Origin: Streptomyces sp. SirexAA-E
Lineage (GTDB): Bacteria; Actinomycetota; Actinomycetes; Streptomycetales; Streptomycetaceae
Reading direction: 5' to 3'
NCBI RefSeq assembly: GCF_000177195.2
Contig: NC_015953.1
Location: 1,240,001 to 1,304,000 of the forward strand
Length of the DNA stretch: 64,000 nt
A program made the position numbers and the translations under genes. The notes under the pieces are model-generated. The model did not search any database. It was given only the letters and a program-made list of their open reading frames with translations, and was not told where the DNA came from. This document shows, one piece after another, positions 8,476 through 16,484 of this stretch (position 1 is its first letter; every line of letters begins with the position of its first letter).

Positions 8476-10799
8476 CTGCGCTTGACCGGGGAGAGACCCC
8501 GGACCCCGCGGCCGAGAACGACGAGGTCCGCGAGGCCGGCGAGGAGGCCGCCGCCTCCGCCGACGCGCCCGGCGGCGAAGACGGCCCGGACAGCGGGAGC
8601 GTCCCTGACGGCGCACGGACGACGGAACGGGCCGCCTCCGGGACGGTCCCGGACGACGCCCCGGAGGCGGCCGGAGACCCCGTTGAGGCGACACCGGAGG
8701 CCGGGGCCGCCCCCGGGACCCCGGAGGCCGCCGAGGCCCCCGTGTTGTCGGAGGCCGAGGCTGAGCTGGCCGCGCAGCGGGAGCTGCGGGAGCGGATCGA
8801 GAGGCGCAAGGCGCAGAAGGAAGGACCCGTCGCCGCCGGGGCGAAGCTGAGCGGCCCCGCCGCCGACCTCCTCGCCGCCGTGCGGGCCGTGGAGAGCGGC
8901 GAGAAGCCGGCCACGGCCTTCTTCGACTCCCCCGCGGCCGCCCCGGCCCCCCGCCGGGCGGCACCGGCGGCCGCACCCGCGCCGGTGCGGCCTCCCGGGT
9001 CCGCCACCGCGCCCGCCGCGCGGTCCGCCTCCCCCGAGGCGGCGGACGCGGTGGCGGCGGTGCTCACCCGGGGCGGTGCCCCCGCGTCGCTGGCGCAGGC
9101 GGCGGCCACCACCCTCGGCGAGCAGGCCGCGGACCTCCTGGTCGAGGACCCGTGGCAGCTGCTGTCCGTACCCGGCGTACGCCCGGAGCAGGCCGACGGC
9201 TTCGCCCGCGCCCTGCTCGGTGCCGAGTGCGGTCCGGACGACGGGCGGCGCACGGCCGCACTGGTGGGATGGCTGCTGGAGCGGGGTGCCCTGCGGGGCC
9301 ACACCGCGCTGGACGCCACGGAGGTCCGGGCGGCGCTCGCCGGGCTCGCGGTGACCGATCCCGAGGCGGCCGTGCAGCACGCCGTCGCCGAAGGCGTCGT
9401 CCTGGTCTTCCAGGACGGCCTGGACGCGGCGGACGCCGGGGAGGCCGGGAGCGCCGACGAGGAGGACACCGCCGACGCCGCCCAGGGCGCCGACGGCGCA
9501 CAGGGCGACCAGGAGCCGGTGACGGTCCTGCTGGGGCTCGACCGGTACGCCCTGGCCGAGGAGGCCCTCGCCGACGGCCTGGCCCGCATCCTCAACACCT
9601 GCGAGAAGGCCGCCGACTGGTCCGACGCCGCCGCTGCCGCTCCCTCCCCGTCGGCCGCCGAGCTGATCCGTGCGACCGCGGCCGCCGGGCTGGTCGCCCA
9701 CAGCGGCGGCGAGAGCGCCCGTGCCGAACCCGCCGCCCTGATCGCCGCCGCCCGCGCCCTCGGGCTGCGGGCCGTGGGGAGCGCCCACAGCGCGGACGGG
9801 ATGCGCAGGCTGGCCGATGCCGTCGGCGATCCGGCGTCCGCCGTCGTCCTGGCCGATCTGCTCTCCGGTGCGGCCGGTCCCGGCCGGGACGCGGACGGCG
9901 CGCTCGCCGTCGATCTGCTGGTGGTGCTGGACGCCCCGCAGCTCGACGTGGAGGCGGGCGCGATGCTCGTGGAGTCACTCGCCGACGGCACCCGGCTGGT
10001 GCTCAGCGGTGACCCCGGGGTGCTCGGCTCGGCCGGTGCCGGGCGGGTCTTCGCGGACGTGCTCGCCGCGCGCGCCTGCCCGGTGGTGGTGTCGCGCACC
10101 CCCGACCCGGGCCCGATCGGCGAGCTGGTCTCGGGCATCGGTATCGGGGAGCTCCACCAGGTCGAGGCCCCCGGCAAGGAGGTCGTGATCGTGCCCGTCC
10201 GGGACGCGGGCGAGGCGGTCCACCGCACGGTGCAACTGGTCGCCGACTCGGTACCGCGCGCCATCGGCGTACCGCCGTCCGACACCCAGGTCGTCACGGT
10301 CGGGCACGGGGGCTCGGCCGGCACCACGGCGCTGAACGCGGCGCTGAAGCAGCGGCTCAACCCGGGGCCCGGACGGTTCGGCGGCTTCGACCCCGGTGAC
10401 CGGGTGGTCCATGTGCCCGCTCCGGGGAGGGTGGTGCCCGGGACGGTGGTGTCGGCCGACGCCGAGGGCCTGCGCCTGGACTGCTCGGGGACGTCCGTCG
10501 TCGTGCGCCCGGACGCGGTGGAGTCCTCCGTCCGGCTCGGCTGGGCGCTCAGCGCCCATCAGGCGGCCGGGATGCGCTGGCCCGCCGTGGTCGTCGTGCT
10601 GCCGGGTGACGCGGCCCCGGGGCTGAGCCGGCCCTGGGTCTGCACCGCGTTCAGCCGTGGTGAGCGGCATCTGTCCGTGGTGCACGGCGTGGACCAGGCC
10701 CTGCCGCGCGCGGTGGCCGAGATCCCGGTCCAGGAGCGGACGACCAGGCTCCGCCCCCTGCTGGAGGCACTGCCGGTGCCGGACGCCACCCAGGTGTAG
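8472..10799 (+). CDS. Helix-hairpin-helix protein with degenerate RecD2-like helicase region
   Basis: 775 residues from a GTG overlapping the aldo/keto reductase stop. Residues 1-150 are acidic/Ala/Pro low-complexity. Residues about 190-250 form helix-hairpin-helix units (LLSVPGVRPEQADGFARALLG). The rest lines up with RecD2 superfamily 1 helicases: LVVLDAPQLD at the motif II position (about 483), LSGDPGVLGSAGAGRVFADVL for motif III (about 511), LSAHQAAGMRWPAVVVVLP for motif V (about 694) and TAFSRGERHLSVV for motif VI (about 725). At the motif I position (about 407-416) there is SGGESARAEP instead of GGPGTGKTT, so ATP hydrolysis is unlikely. A structural or regulatory role in DNA metabolism is inferred. 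Confidence 0.78.
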   Translation: MTALDRGETPDPAAENDEVREAGEEAAASADAPGGEDGPDSGSVPDGARTTERAASGTVPDDAPEAAGDPVEATPEAGAAPGTPEAAEAPVLSEAEAELAAQRELRERIERRKAQKEGPVAAGAKLSGPAADLLAAVRAVESGEKPATAFFDSPAAAPAPRRAAPAAAPAPVRPPGSATAPAARSASPEAADAVAAVLTRGGAPASLAQAAATTLGEQAADLLVEDPWQLLSVPGVRPEQADGFARALLGAECGPDDGRRTAALVGWLLERGALRGHTALDATEVRAALAGLAVTDPEAAVQHAVAEGVVLVFQDGLDAADAGEAGSADEEDTADAAQGADGAQGDQEPVTVLLGLDRYALAEEALADGLARILNTCEKAADWSDAAAAAPSPSAAELIRATAAAGLVAHSGGESARAEPAALIAAARALGLRAVGSAHSADGMRRLADAVGDPASAVVLADLLSGAAGPGRDADGALAVDLLVVLDAPQLDVEAGAMLVESLADGTRLVLSGDPGVLGSAGAGRVFADVLAARACPVVVSRTPDPGPIGELVSGIGIGELHQVEAPGKEVVIVPVRDAGEAVHRTVQLVADSVPRAIGVPPSDTQVVTVGHGGSAGTTALNAALKQRLNPGPGRFGGFDPGDRVVHVPAPGRVVPGTVVSADAEGLRLDCSGTSVVVRPDAVESSVRLGWALSAHQAAGMRWPAVVVVLPGDAAPGLSRPWVCTAFSRGERHLSVVHGVDQALPRAVAEIPVQERTTRLRPLLEALPVPDATQV

Positions 10800-10802
10800 C
10801 GC

Positions 10803-10849
10803 GCCGGTGCGGTCCGTCGGCCCGGTGCCGCGCGACGGACCGCACCGGC
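10803..10849. terminator. Perfect 17-bp hairpin between converging genes
   Basis: GCCGGTGCGGTCCGTCG at 10803-10819 pairs perfectly with 10833-10849 across a 13-base loop. It lies between the stop at 10799 and the converging stop at 10890. Confidence 0.85.
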
Positions 10850-10889
10850 CTCCCGCCGCGTCGCGCACCGGAGCCGGGACGGCACGGGA

Positions 10890-11546
10890 TCAGACGCGGC
10901 GCTGTGCCGTGCCGTCCGCGTCGGTGTCCTCGTCGTCGTCGAAGACCGCGCTGACGTCGAAGCGGCACACCACCGACGAGGGGTCGGCGTCCTCGAACGG
11001 CGCCCCCAGCCACTCCCCCGGCTCGGGGAGCTCGTCCACCGCCGAGACCCAGAGCGTGGAGTCCCCCTCCTCCAGTCCGAACTCCTTGTGCCGGGAGGCG
11101 ATCTCGTCCGCCTCGTACTCACCGAAGAGCACCCCGAGAGCGGCGTGCACACTGACCCCGACCACCGGCACGGCGGTGCCGTCCGGCTGGTCCGGGTCGA
11201 GGTCGGCGAGGCGCTGTGCCTGGGCGAGGAGCCGCTGGGGCTCCGCCACCGCGTAGTCACGCCTGATCAGCACGCTGAGGGCGTGCGGCTCCTCCGGACC
11301 GGCGTACGGCGGCAGGGAGTCGTCCGCGCCGGGGATCTCGAAGGGCGTGACCTCGTCGTAACGGTCGTAGAGGAGTTCGTCGTAGACCTCGGCGGCGGCG
11401 GCCAGTGCGTTGAAAGCCTCGTAAACGGCTGGATCGTCGTCCCCGGTACGGCGTTCGACGGCCTCGAGGTGGCGGTCGAGCGCGGTTTTGACTGCATCGG
11501 CGGCGGCGCGTACCTCGGCAGCGGTGGGCTGCGCAGCATCAGACAT
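10890..11546 (-). CDS. Conserved hypothetical protein (acidic, streptomycete)
   Basis: 218 residues from the ATG at 11546 (MSDAAQPTAAEVRAAAD). I do not recognise a domain. It is strongly acidic, begins with two long helices (AVKTALDRHLEAVERR and NALAAAAEVYDELLYDRYDEV), and has a VPVVGVSVHAALGVLFGEYEADEIASR segment and an Asp/Glu-rich tail. No signal peptide or membrane segment is seen. It is divergent from the DUF5703 gene with 47 bases between starts, so they share a promoter region. A longer start at 11585 is possible but has no better binding site. Confidence 0.75.
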   Translation of the reverse strand: MSDAAQPTAAEVRAAADAVKTALDRHLEAVERRTGDDDPAVYEAFNALAAAAEVYDELLYDRYDEVTPFEIPGADDSLPPYAGPEEPHALSVLIRRDYAVAEPQRLLAQAQRLADLDPDQPDGTAVPVVGVSVHAALGVLFGEYEADEIASRHKEFGLEEGDSTLWVSAVDELPEPGEWLGAPFEDADPSSVVCRFDVSAVFDDDEDTDADGTAQRRV

Positions 11547-11593
11547 AGTGCAGACGCTATCCGTACCGGGGCTCTGCCCGCACAATAGATGCG

Positions 11594-11782
11594 ATGCCGG
11601 AATACGAATTTATCGACGTGTACGTGCCCCGCGGGGTCTCCCGCAAGGACGCGACCCGCCTGCTGACCGACCATGCCGAGTACGGGCACTGGGAGTTGGA
11701 CCGACTGACGCTGCGCCTCGACGGCAGCCGCAGGGTGCGGCTACGGCGCCGGATCATCCGCCAGCTCCGGGCGACCTGGTAG
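11594..11782 (+). CDS. DUF5703 family protein
   Basis: 62 residues, MPEYEFIDVYVPRGVS at the start and a basic C-terminus RRVRLRRRIIRQLRATW. The small conserved actinobacterial family has no known function. The charge pattern suggests nucleic-acid or membrane-surface contact, which is only inference. It is followed by a hairpin terminator, so it is a monocistronic unit. Confidence 0.8.
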   Translation: MPEYEFIDVYVPRGVSRKDATRLLTDHAEYGHWELDRLTLRLDGSRRVRLRRRIIRQLRATW

Positions 11783-11785
11783 CGG

Positions 11786-11817
11786 GGAGCGGGCCCCGCG
11801 ACCGCGGGACCCGCTCC
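11786..11817 (+). terminator. Hairpin after the DUF5703 gene
   Basis: GGAGCGGG pairs with CCCGCTCC (8 bp), with an inner CCCGCG/CGCGGG extension, followed by TTT. Confidence 0.7.
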
Positions 11818-11851
11818 TTTCGACGTACCGCACGGCGATGCCGTGGTGGCG

Positions 11852-12655
11852 TTACGCGGCGCTGCGTGACCGCCGGTAGAGGACCGCGCCCGCGCCCGCC
11901 AGCAGCATTCCGGCGCTCGCCGGGATCAGCACGTCGAGCCCGCCCGCACCGGTGTGGGCCAGTTCCTGGCCCGGCACGAGCTGGGGCTCGGGTGCGTGCG
12001 GCTGCGGCGGCGTCTCGGCCGGCTTCTCCGGTGCGGGAGGCGCCGGCGGGGCCTCGGGGACGACCGGCTCGGACTCGTTCTCGCAGCCGTTGCCGAAGAC
12101 CGGGTTGAGCAGTCCGCCGACGCTGATGCCGTTGCCGCAGACGTTCAGGGGCACGGAGACCGGCACCTGCACCTGGTTGCCGGAGAGGATGCCGGGTGAG
12201 CCCGTCGCCTCGCCCTGGGCCGAGGCGCCGGACGCGCGGTGCCTGCCGGTCCCCTCGCCGTTGTCGCGCGCCTCGTCGTATCCGGCCGCGTGGCTGCCGG
12301 ACCCCTGGTCCGCGGAGCTGTGACCGGACCCGGAGCCCTCGTCCGAGGTCTGTGTGCGGTCGGCGTCCGCCGGTCCGTGTCCGGCGTCGGCCGACGTGTG
12401 CCCGGCCTGTGCCGATCCGTTTCCGCAGTCGTTTCCGCTCACGGGATTGAGCGCGCCGACGACGTTGACGGAATTACCGCAGACGTTGACGGGGACGTCG
12501 ACCGGGACCTGGATCGAGTTCCCCGAGAGCACGCCCGGCGAATTGGTGGCACCGCCCGCCGCACCCGCGTCCGCGTGTGCGTACCCCCCGCCGAGCGCGA
12601 GCACGCCGCCCGCCGCCGCCATCGTGATCAGGCCTTTACGTGTGACCTGTCGCAT
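11852..12655 (-). CDS. chpC: Long chaplin with two chaplin domains and a sortase anchor (ChpC-like)
   Basis: 267 residues. A signal peptide (residues 1-29, ending AHADA) precedes two chaplin domains, near 36-78 and 155-195, each with VNVCGN...LNPV.GN.C. They are separated by a Gly/Ser/Asp/His linker of about 70 residues. A Pro-rich spacer leads to the LAxTG sortase motif LAHTG at 232-236, a membrane segment and the tail RRSRSAA. Long chaplins are covalently anchored and help assemble short chaplins on aerial hyphae. The position next to chpH matches the S. coelicolor chpC-chpH order. The symbol is by position and architecture. Confidence 0.9.
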   Translation of the reverse strand: MRQVTRKGLITMAAAGGVLALGGGYAHADAGAAGGATNSPGVLSGNSIQVPVDVPVNVCGNSVNVVGALNPVSGNDCGNGSAQAGHTSADAGHGPADADRTQTSDEGSGSGHSSADQGSGSHAAGYDEARDNGEGTGRHRASGASAQGEATGSPGILSGNQVQVPVSVPLNVCGNGISVGGLLNPVFGNGCENESEPVVPEAPPAPPAPEKPAETPPQPHAPEPQLVPGQELAHTGAGGLDVLIPASAGMLLAGAGAVLYRRSRSAA

Positions 12656-12723
12656 AGGTTGCTTTCCTGCCTTCTGGCTTTCGAAATACCCCCCGGCACA
12701 ACCGTGCGGGGCCGAATGCCCAG

Positions 12724-12758
12724 CGGCCCCGGAGTGCATGGCGCGCACTCCGGGGCCG
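12724..12758 (-). terminator. Hairpin after chpH
   Basis: Perfect 14-bp stem (CGGCCCCGGAGTGC with its complement, 7-base loop) in the space between the chpH stop (12794) and the long chaplin start (12655). Confidence 0.78.
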
Positions 12759-12793
12759 ACCGGACTCACACCCTTACGGGTTGACGTTCGACG

Positions 12794-13027
12794 TCAGTCG
12801 TTGATGCAGACGTTGCCGAAGGCGGGGTTCAGCAGCCCGATGACGTCGATGGTGTTGCCGCAGACGTTGACCGGGACGTGGATCGGGACCTGGACGACGT
12901 TGCCCGAGAGCACGCCGGGGCTGCCGATGGCGGCACCCTGGGCACCGGCGTCGGCGGAAGCCATGCCCGCACCCGCGAGCACGAGACCACCGGTGGCAGC
13001 CGCGATGGCGACGACCTTCTTGATCAT
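12794..13027 (-). CDS. chpH: Short chaplin ChpH
   Basis: 77 residues: signal peptide 1-25 (MIKKVVAIAAATGG...ASA), then one chaplin domain with the two conserved cysteines in VCGNTIDVIGLLNPAFGNVC. Mature ChpH is a secreted amyloid-forming surfactant protein that lowers surface tension and coats aerial hyphae. AGGAGG lies eight bases before the ATG. It is separated from the long chaplin by 138 bases with a hairpin, so the long chaplin probably has its own promoter or is expressed by read-through. Confidence 0.95.
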   Translation of the reverse strand: MIKKVVAIAAATGGLVLAGAGMASADAGAQGAAIGSPGVLSGNVVQVPIHVPVNVCGNTIDVIGLLNPAFGNVCIND

Positions 13028-13172
13028 TATTCCTCCTGGTTGGTAAGTGCGGTCCCAGCCGCGGACCGCATCACCTGTAACGAGGAGGGAGTGACGGGGC
13101 TACGAGCGAATCGCCCCTTTCACTCGTTCTGGTTATGCACGTACACACTGGCGAATCCGCCCGCCGGTGCGC

Positions 13173-14507
13173 TCAGGAATGGTCGATGAACCGGTCGAGC
13201 ACGCGAACGCCGAAGGTCAGGCCGTCCACCGGAACCCTCTCGTCCACGCCGTGGAACATCCCGGCGAAGTCCAGCTCCGGCGGCAGCTTGAGCGGCGCGA
13301 AGCCGAAGCAGCGGATGCCCAGGTCGTCGAAGGACTTGGCGTCCGTCCCCCCCGAGAGCATGTAGGGCACGGCGCGGGCGATCGGGTCCTCGGCCTTCAG
13401 CGCGAGCTGCATGGCGTCCACGAGGGACCCGTCGAAGCTCGTCTCCAGCGCCTTGTCGCCGTGCACGTCCTCGCGCTTCACCCGGGGCCCGAGGATCCGG
13501 TCGAGGTCGGCGAGGAACTCCTCCTCGTGGCCGGGCAGGAAGCGGCCGTCCACGTGGGCGGTGGCCTGCCCCGGGATCACGTTGACCTTGTAGCCGGCGC
13601 CGAGCATGGTGGGCGCGGCCGAGTTGCGCAGGGTGGCGCCGATCATCTTGGCGATCCCGCCGAGCTTGGCGAGCGTGGCCTCCATGTCCTCCGGGTCGAG
13701 CGGGGTGCCCAGCGCGTCGGACAGCTCGTCGAGGAAGGACCGGACGGTCTTGGTGACCCTGACCGGCCAGGTGTGCCGCCCCAGCCGTCCGACGGCCTCG
13801 CAGAGCTCGGTGATCGCGTTGTCGTCGTTGGTCATGGAGCCGTGACCGGCGGTGCCGTCCACGGTCAGCCGCATCCAGTGCATGCCCTTCTGCGCGGTCT
13901 CCACCAGGTAGAGCCGCAGGTTCTCGTTGACGGTGAACGAGAAGCCGCCGACCTCGCCGATCGCCTCGGTGACGCCGTCGAAGAGATCCCGGTGGTGGTC
14001 GACGAGGTGGCGGGCGCCGAACGTGCCGCCCGCCTCCTCGTCCGCGAGGAAGGCCAGCACGATGTCGCGCGGGGGCTTGCGGCCGGTGCGCATGCGCTCG
14101 CGGACGACCGCGAGGGTCATCGCGTCCATGTCCTTCATGTCGACCGCGCCACGGCCCCATACGCATCCGTCCGCGATCTCCCCGGAGAACGGGTCGTGCG
14201 TCCAGTCCGCCGCGTTCGCCGGCACCACGTCGGTGTGCCCGTGGATCAGCAGGGCGGGCTTGGACGGGTCCTCGCCCTCGATACGGGCCACGGTGGAGGC
14301 CCGGCCCTTGTGCGACTCGATGATCTTCGGGTCCAGCCCGACCTCGGCGAGCTTCTCGGCGATGTACTCCGCCGCGAGCCGCTCACCGGGACCGGAGTGG
14401 TCGCCGTAGTTGCTGGTGTCGATCCGGATCAGGTCACGACAGAGGTCCACGACCTCATTCTCGGCGGATCCGCCGGAGACGGTCCCGGCCGTGCTGCTCT
14501 CGCTCAC
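13173..14507 (-). CDS. M20/M25/M40 family metallo-hydrolase (peptidase)
   Basis: 444 residues. Zn ligands and catalytic residues of the M20 family are present: His91 and Asp93 in LIHGHTDVVPA, the bridging Asp in GRGAVDMKDMDA, the Glu pair in LADEEAGG, and the C-terminal GGTDAKSF region. The dimerisation domain contains KGMHWMRLTVDGTAGHGS. It probably hydrolyses dipeptides or acyl-amino acids in the cytoplasm. The GTG at 14507 is chosen because GGAAGGAAACAGC precedes it; an ATG 13 codons upstream (14546) lacks such a site. Confidence 0.9.
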   Translation of the reverse strand: MSESSTAGTVSGGSAENEVVDLCRDLIRIDTSNYGDHSGPGERLAAEYIAEKLAEVGLDPKIIESHKGRASTVARIEGEDPSKPALLIHGHTDVVPANAADWTHDPFSGEIADGCVWGRGAVDMKDMDAMTLAVVRERMRTGRKPPRDIVLAFLADEEAGGTFGARHLVDHHRDLFDGVTEAIGEVGGFSFTVNENLRLYLVETAQKGMHWMRLTVDGTAGHGSMTNDDNAITELCEAVGRLGRHTWPVRVTKTVRSFLDELSDALGTPLDPEDMEATLAKLGGIAKMIGATLRNSAAPTMLGAGYKVNVIPGQATAHVDGRFLPGHEEEFLADLDRILGPRVKREDVHGDKALETSFDGSLVDAMQLALKAEDPIARAVPYMLSGGTDAKSFDDLGIRCFGFAPLKLPPELDFAGMFHGVDERVPVDGLTFGVRVLDRFIDHS

Positions 14508-14714
14508 GCTGTTTCCTTCCACTGTCGCGGTGGTGCTTGCCCTCATCCTCGCGCGCCTGCCCCCGCGCACCCAAGACCGTCCGCCACCCGACATCCGCCC
14601 TTCACACGCCCCGGGCCCCCGGCCGCGGGGACCGGGGGCGTGATCGAGCACCCCCGAATGTTTGCTATGGTTTTCCACGTCGGAACGGGCCAGGGCCCGC
14701 GAGACAGACACCTT

Positions 14715-14802
14715 GTCCGGGTGGCGGAATGGCAGACGCGCTAGCTTGAGGTGCTAGTGCCCTTTATCGGGCGTGGGGGTTCAAGTCCCCCCTCGGACAC
14801 CA
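14715..14802 (+). tRNA. tRNA-Leu (anticodon GAG)
   Basis: An 88-base gene with an encoded CCA. The acceptor stem GTCCGGG pairs with CTCGGAC (one G-T pair), and discriminator A precedes CCA at 14800-14802. The anticodon stem CTAGC/GCTAG encloses loop TTGAGGT, giving anticodon GAG. A long variable arm (TGCCCTTTATCGGGCG) and the TPsiC arm GGGGGTTCAAGTCCCCC are present, as expected for a class II tRNA. Confidence 0.96.
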
Positions 14803-14808
14803 GCGAGA

Positions 14809-14832
14809 ACCCCAGTCGATCTGGGGTTTTTT
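14809..14832 (+). terminator. Rho-independent terminator of the tRNA-Leu gene
   Basis: ACCCCAG-TCGAT-CTGGGGT followed by TTTTT, one of the few classic U-tract terminators in the window. Confidence 0.88.
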
Positions 14833-14894
14833 GCATGTCCGGGCCCGTTGCCCCCGGCCCCCGGGTTCTCCCACCGGCGAGAAAGGCCGACGCG

Positions 14895-15839
14895 ATGAGA
14901 GGACGGGCCAAGCCCCCCGCCGCCCCGCTGCCGCAGCGCTCCGGTGTCGACCCGGTGCGGGTGCGGTTGCCCCAGGACCCCGTCGGGGCGTGGCCGACCG
15001 TCCGTGATCATCTGCTCGACCGCTTCGGGGGTGCGATCGGCGCCGGGCGGGTGGAGGCCATGCTGGCCGAGGGCCGGTTCGTCGGCGCGGACGGCGTGGC
15101 GGTGGGCGCCGACGAGCCGTACACCGCCGGGCGGCATCTCTGGTTCCACCGGGACTTCGCGCCCGAGGCGCCGGTGCCGTTCCCGGTGGGGGTGGTCCAC
15201 CGGGACGAGCACGTCGTGGTGGCGGACAAGCCGCACTTCCTGGCCACCACACCGCGCGGCCGGCACATCACCGAGACCGCGGTGGCCCGGCTCCGCGCTC
15301 ACCTGGGGATCGCGGAGCTCCAGCCCGCCCACCGGCTGGACCGGCTGACCGCGGGGCTGGTGCTCTTCGTCGTGCGGCCCGAGGAGCGGGGCGCCTATCA
15401 GACGCTGTTCCGGGACCGGCTGGTGCGCAAGGAGTACGAGGCGGTTGCGCCGTACGACCCCGAGGTGGCGCTCCCCCGCACCGTACGCGGCCGGATCGTC
15501 AAGGAGCGCGGGGTCATGGCCGCCCGGGTGGAGCCGGGCGAGGCGAACAGCGAGAGCCGGATCGAGCTGCTGGAGCACCGGGCGGGCCTCGGCCGCTACC
15601 GCCTGCTGCCCGCGACCGGGCGCACCCACCAGCTGCGGGTCCACATGAACGCGCTGGGGCTGCCGCTCGTCCACGACCCGGTCTACCCTGCGGTGCTGCC
15701 CGAGCCGGAACCGGGCGGGGAGGACTACACGCGCCCTCTGCAACTGCTGGCCCGGGTGCTGGAGTTCACCGATCCGGTCACCGGCCGGCCGCACCGCTTC
15801 GAGAGCGGGCTGCGGCTCTCCGAGTGGCCGGACCGGTGA
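14895..15839 (+). CDS. RluA-family RNA pseudouridine synthase
   Basis: 314 residues. The catalytic segment HRLDRLTAG (catalytic Asp149) and VVADKPHFLATTP are diagnostic; RTHQLRVHMNALGLPLVHDPVYP is the usual C-terminal RNA-binding part. The enzyme converts uridine to pseudouridine in rRNA or tRNA; the target cannot be told. The ATG at 14895 follows AAAGG. The frame is open back to the tRNA, but upstream codons belong to the tRNA and its terminator. Confidence 0.9.
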   Translation: MRGRAKPPAAPLPQRSGVDPVRVRLPQDPVGAWPTVRDHLLDRFGGAIGAGRVEAMLAEGRFVGADGVAVGADEPYTAGRHLWFHRDFAPEAPVPFPVGVVHRDEHVVVADKPHFLATTPRGRHITETAVARLRAHLGIAELQPAHRLDRLTAGLVLFVVRPEERGAYQTLFRDRLVRKEYEAVAPYDPEVALPRTVRGRIVKERGVMAARVEPGEANSESRIELLEHRAGLGRYRLLPATGRTHQLRVHMNALGLPLVHDPVYPAVLPEPEPGGEDYTRPLQLLARVLEFTDPVTGRPHRFESGLRLSEWPDR

Positions 15840-15854
15840 CCTCCGCCCCGCCGG

Positions 15855-16484
15855 TCAGTGACCCCGGGCGATCCACTCCTGAAGGTGCGGGGCTTCCGCG
15901 CCGACGGTGGTGGAGCCGCCGTGTCCGGTGCGTACGACGGTGTCCGGCGGGAGCGAGAGCAGGCGGCCCCTGATGGAGTCGACGATCGTCGGGAAGTGCG
16001 AGAACGACCGCCCGGTGGCGCCCGGCCCGCCCTGGAAGAGGGTGTCGCCGGTGAAGACGGTGTTCAGCTCCGGGGCGTAGAGGCAGACCGCGCCGGGTGC
16101 GTGCCCCGGGGTGTGCAGGACTTTCAGGCGGACGCCCGCGACCTCCAGCTCCTGTCCGTCGGCCAGTTCGGCGTCGGGGGCACGGTCCGGGTGGGTCTGC
16201 CGCCACAGCGGCAGGTCGTCCGGGTGCAGCAGGATCGGGGCGCCGGTGGCGTCGGCCAGGGCCGGGGCGGCGTCGATGTGGTCGTTGTGCGCGTGGGTGC
16301 TGATGATCGCGCGCAGGGTACGTCCGCCGAGCGCCGCCGTGATCGCGGCGGCGTCGTGGGCGGCGTCGATGACGACCGCCTCGGTGTCGTCGCCGACGAT
16401 CCAGACGTTGTTGTCGACGTCCCACTCGCCGCCGTCGAGGGCGAAGGTGCCGGAGGTGACCAGGTGGTCGATGCGGGCGGTCAT
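15855..16484 (-). CDS. MBL fold metallo-hydrolase, candidate S-formylmycothiol hydrolase partner of MscR
   Basis: 209 residues. The metallo-beta-lactamase motif THAHNDHID (about residues 63-71), HTPGHAPGAVCLY and VFTGDTLF give the binuclear metal site. Its ATG overlaps the stop of the mycothiol dehydrogenase gene (TGATG), so they are co-translated. In Corynebacterium glutamicum an MBL gene adjacent to the mycothiol-dependent formaldehyde dehydrogenase takes part in formaldehyde oxidation. By context it may hydrolyse the S-formylmycothiol product; that is inference. Confidence 0.85.
   Translation of the reverse strand: MTARIDHLVTSGTFALDGGEWDVDNNVWIVGDDTEAVVIDAAHDAAAITAALGGRTLRAIISTHAHNDHIDAAPALADATGAPILLHPDDLPLWRQTHPDRAPDAELADGQELEVAGVRLKVLHTPGHAPGAVCLYAPELNTVFTGDTLFQGGPGATGRSFSHFPTIVDSIRGRLLSLPPDTVVRTGHGGSTTVGAEAPHLQEWIARGH

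Noticed and set aside
13167..14744. Plus-strand frame of over 500 codons leading into the tRNA
   Set aside because: It is antisense to the M20 peptidase, which has all metal ligands, and it runs into the tRNA gene.
14715..14802. tRNA-Leu gene as an integration site
   Set aside because: No integrase gene, no second copy of the tRNA 3' end and no phage genes are visible nearby.
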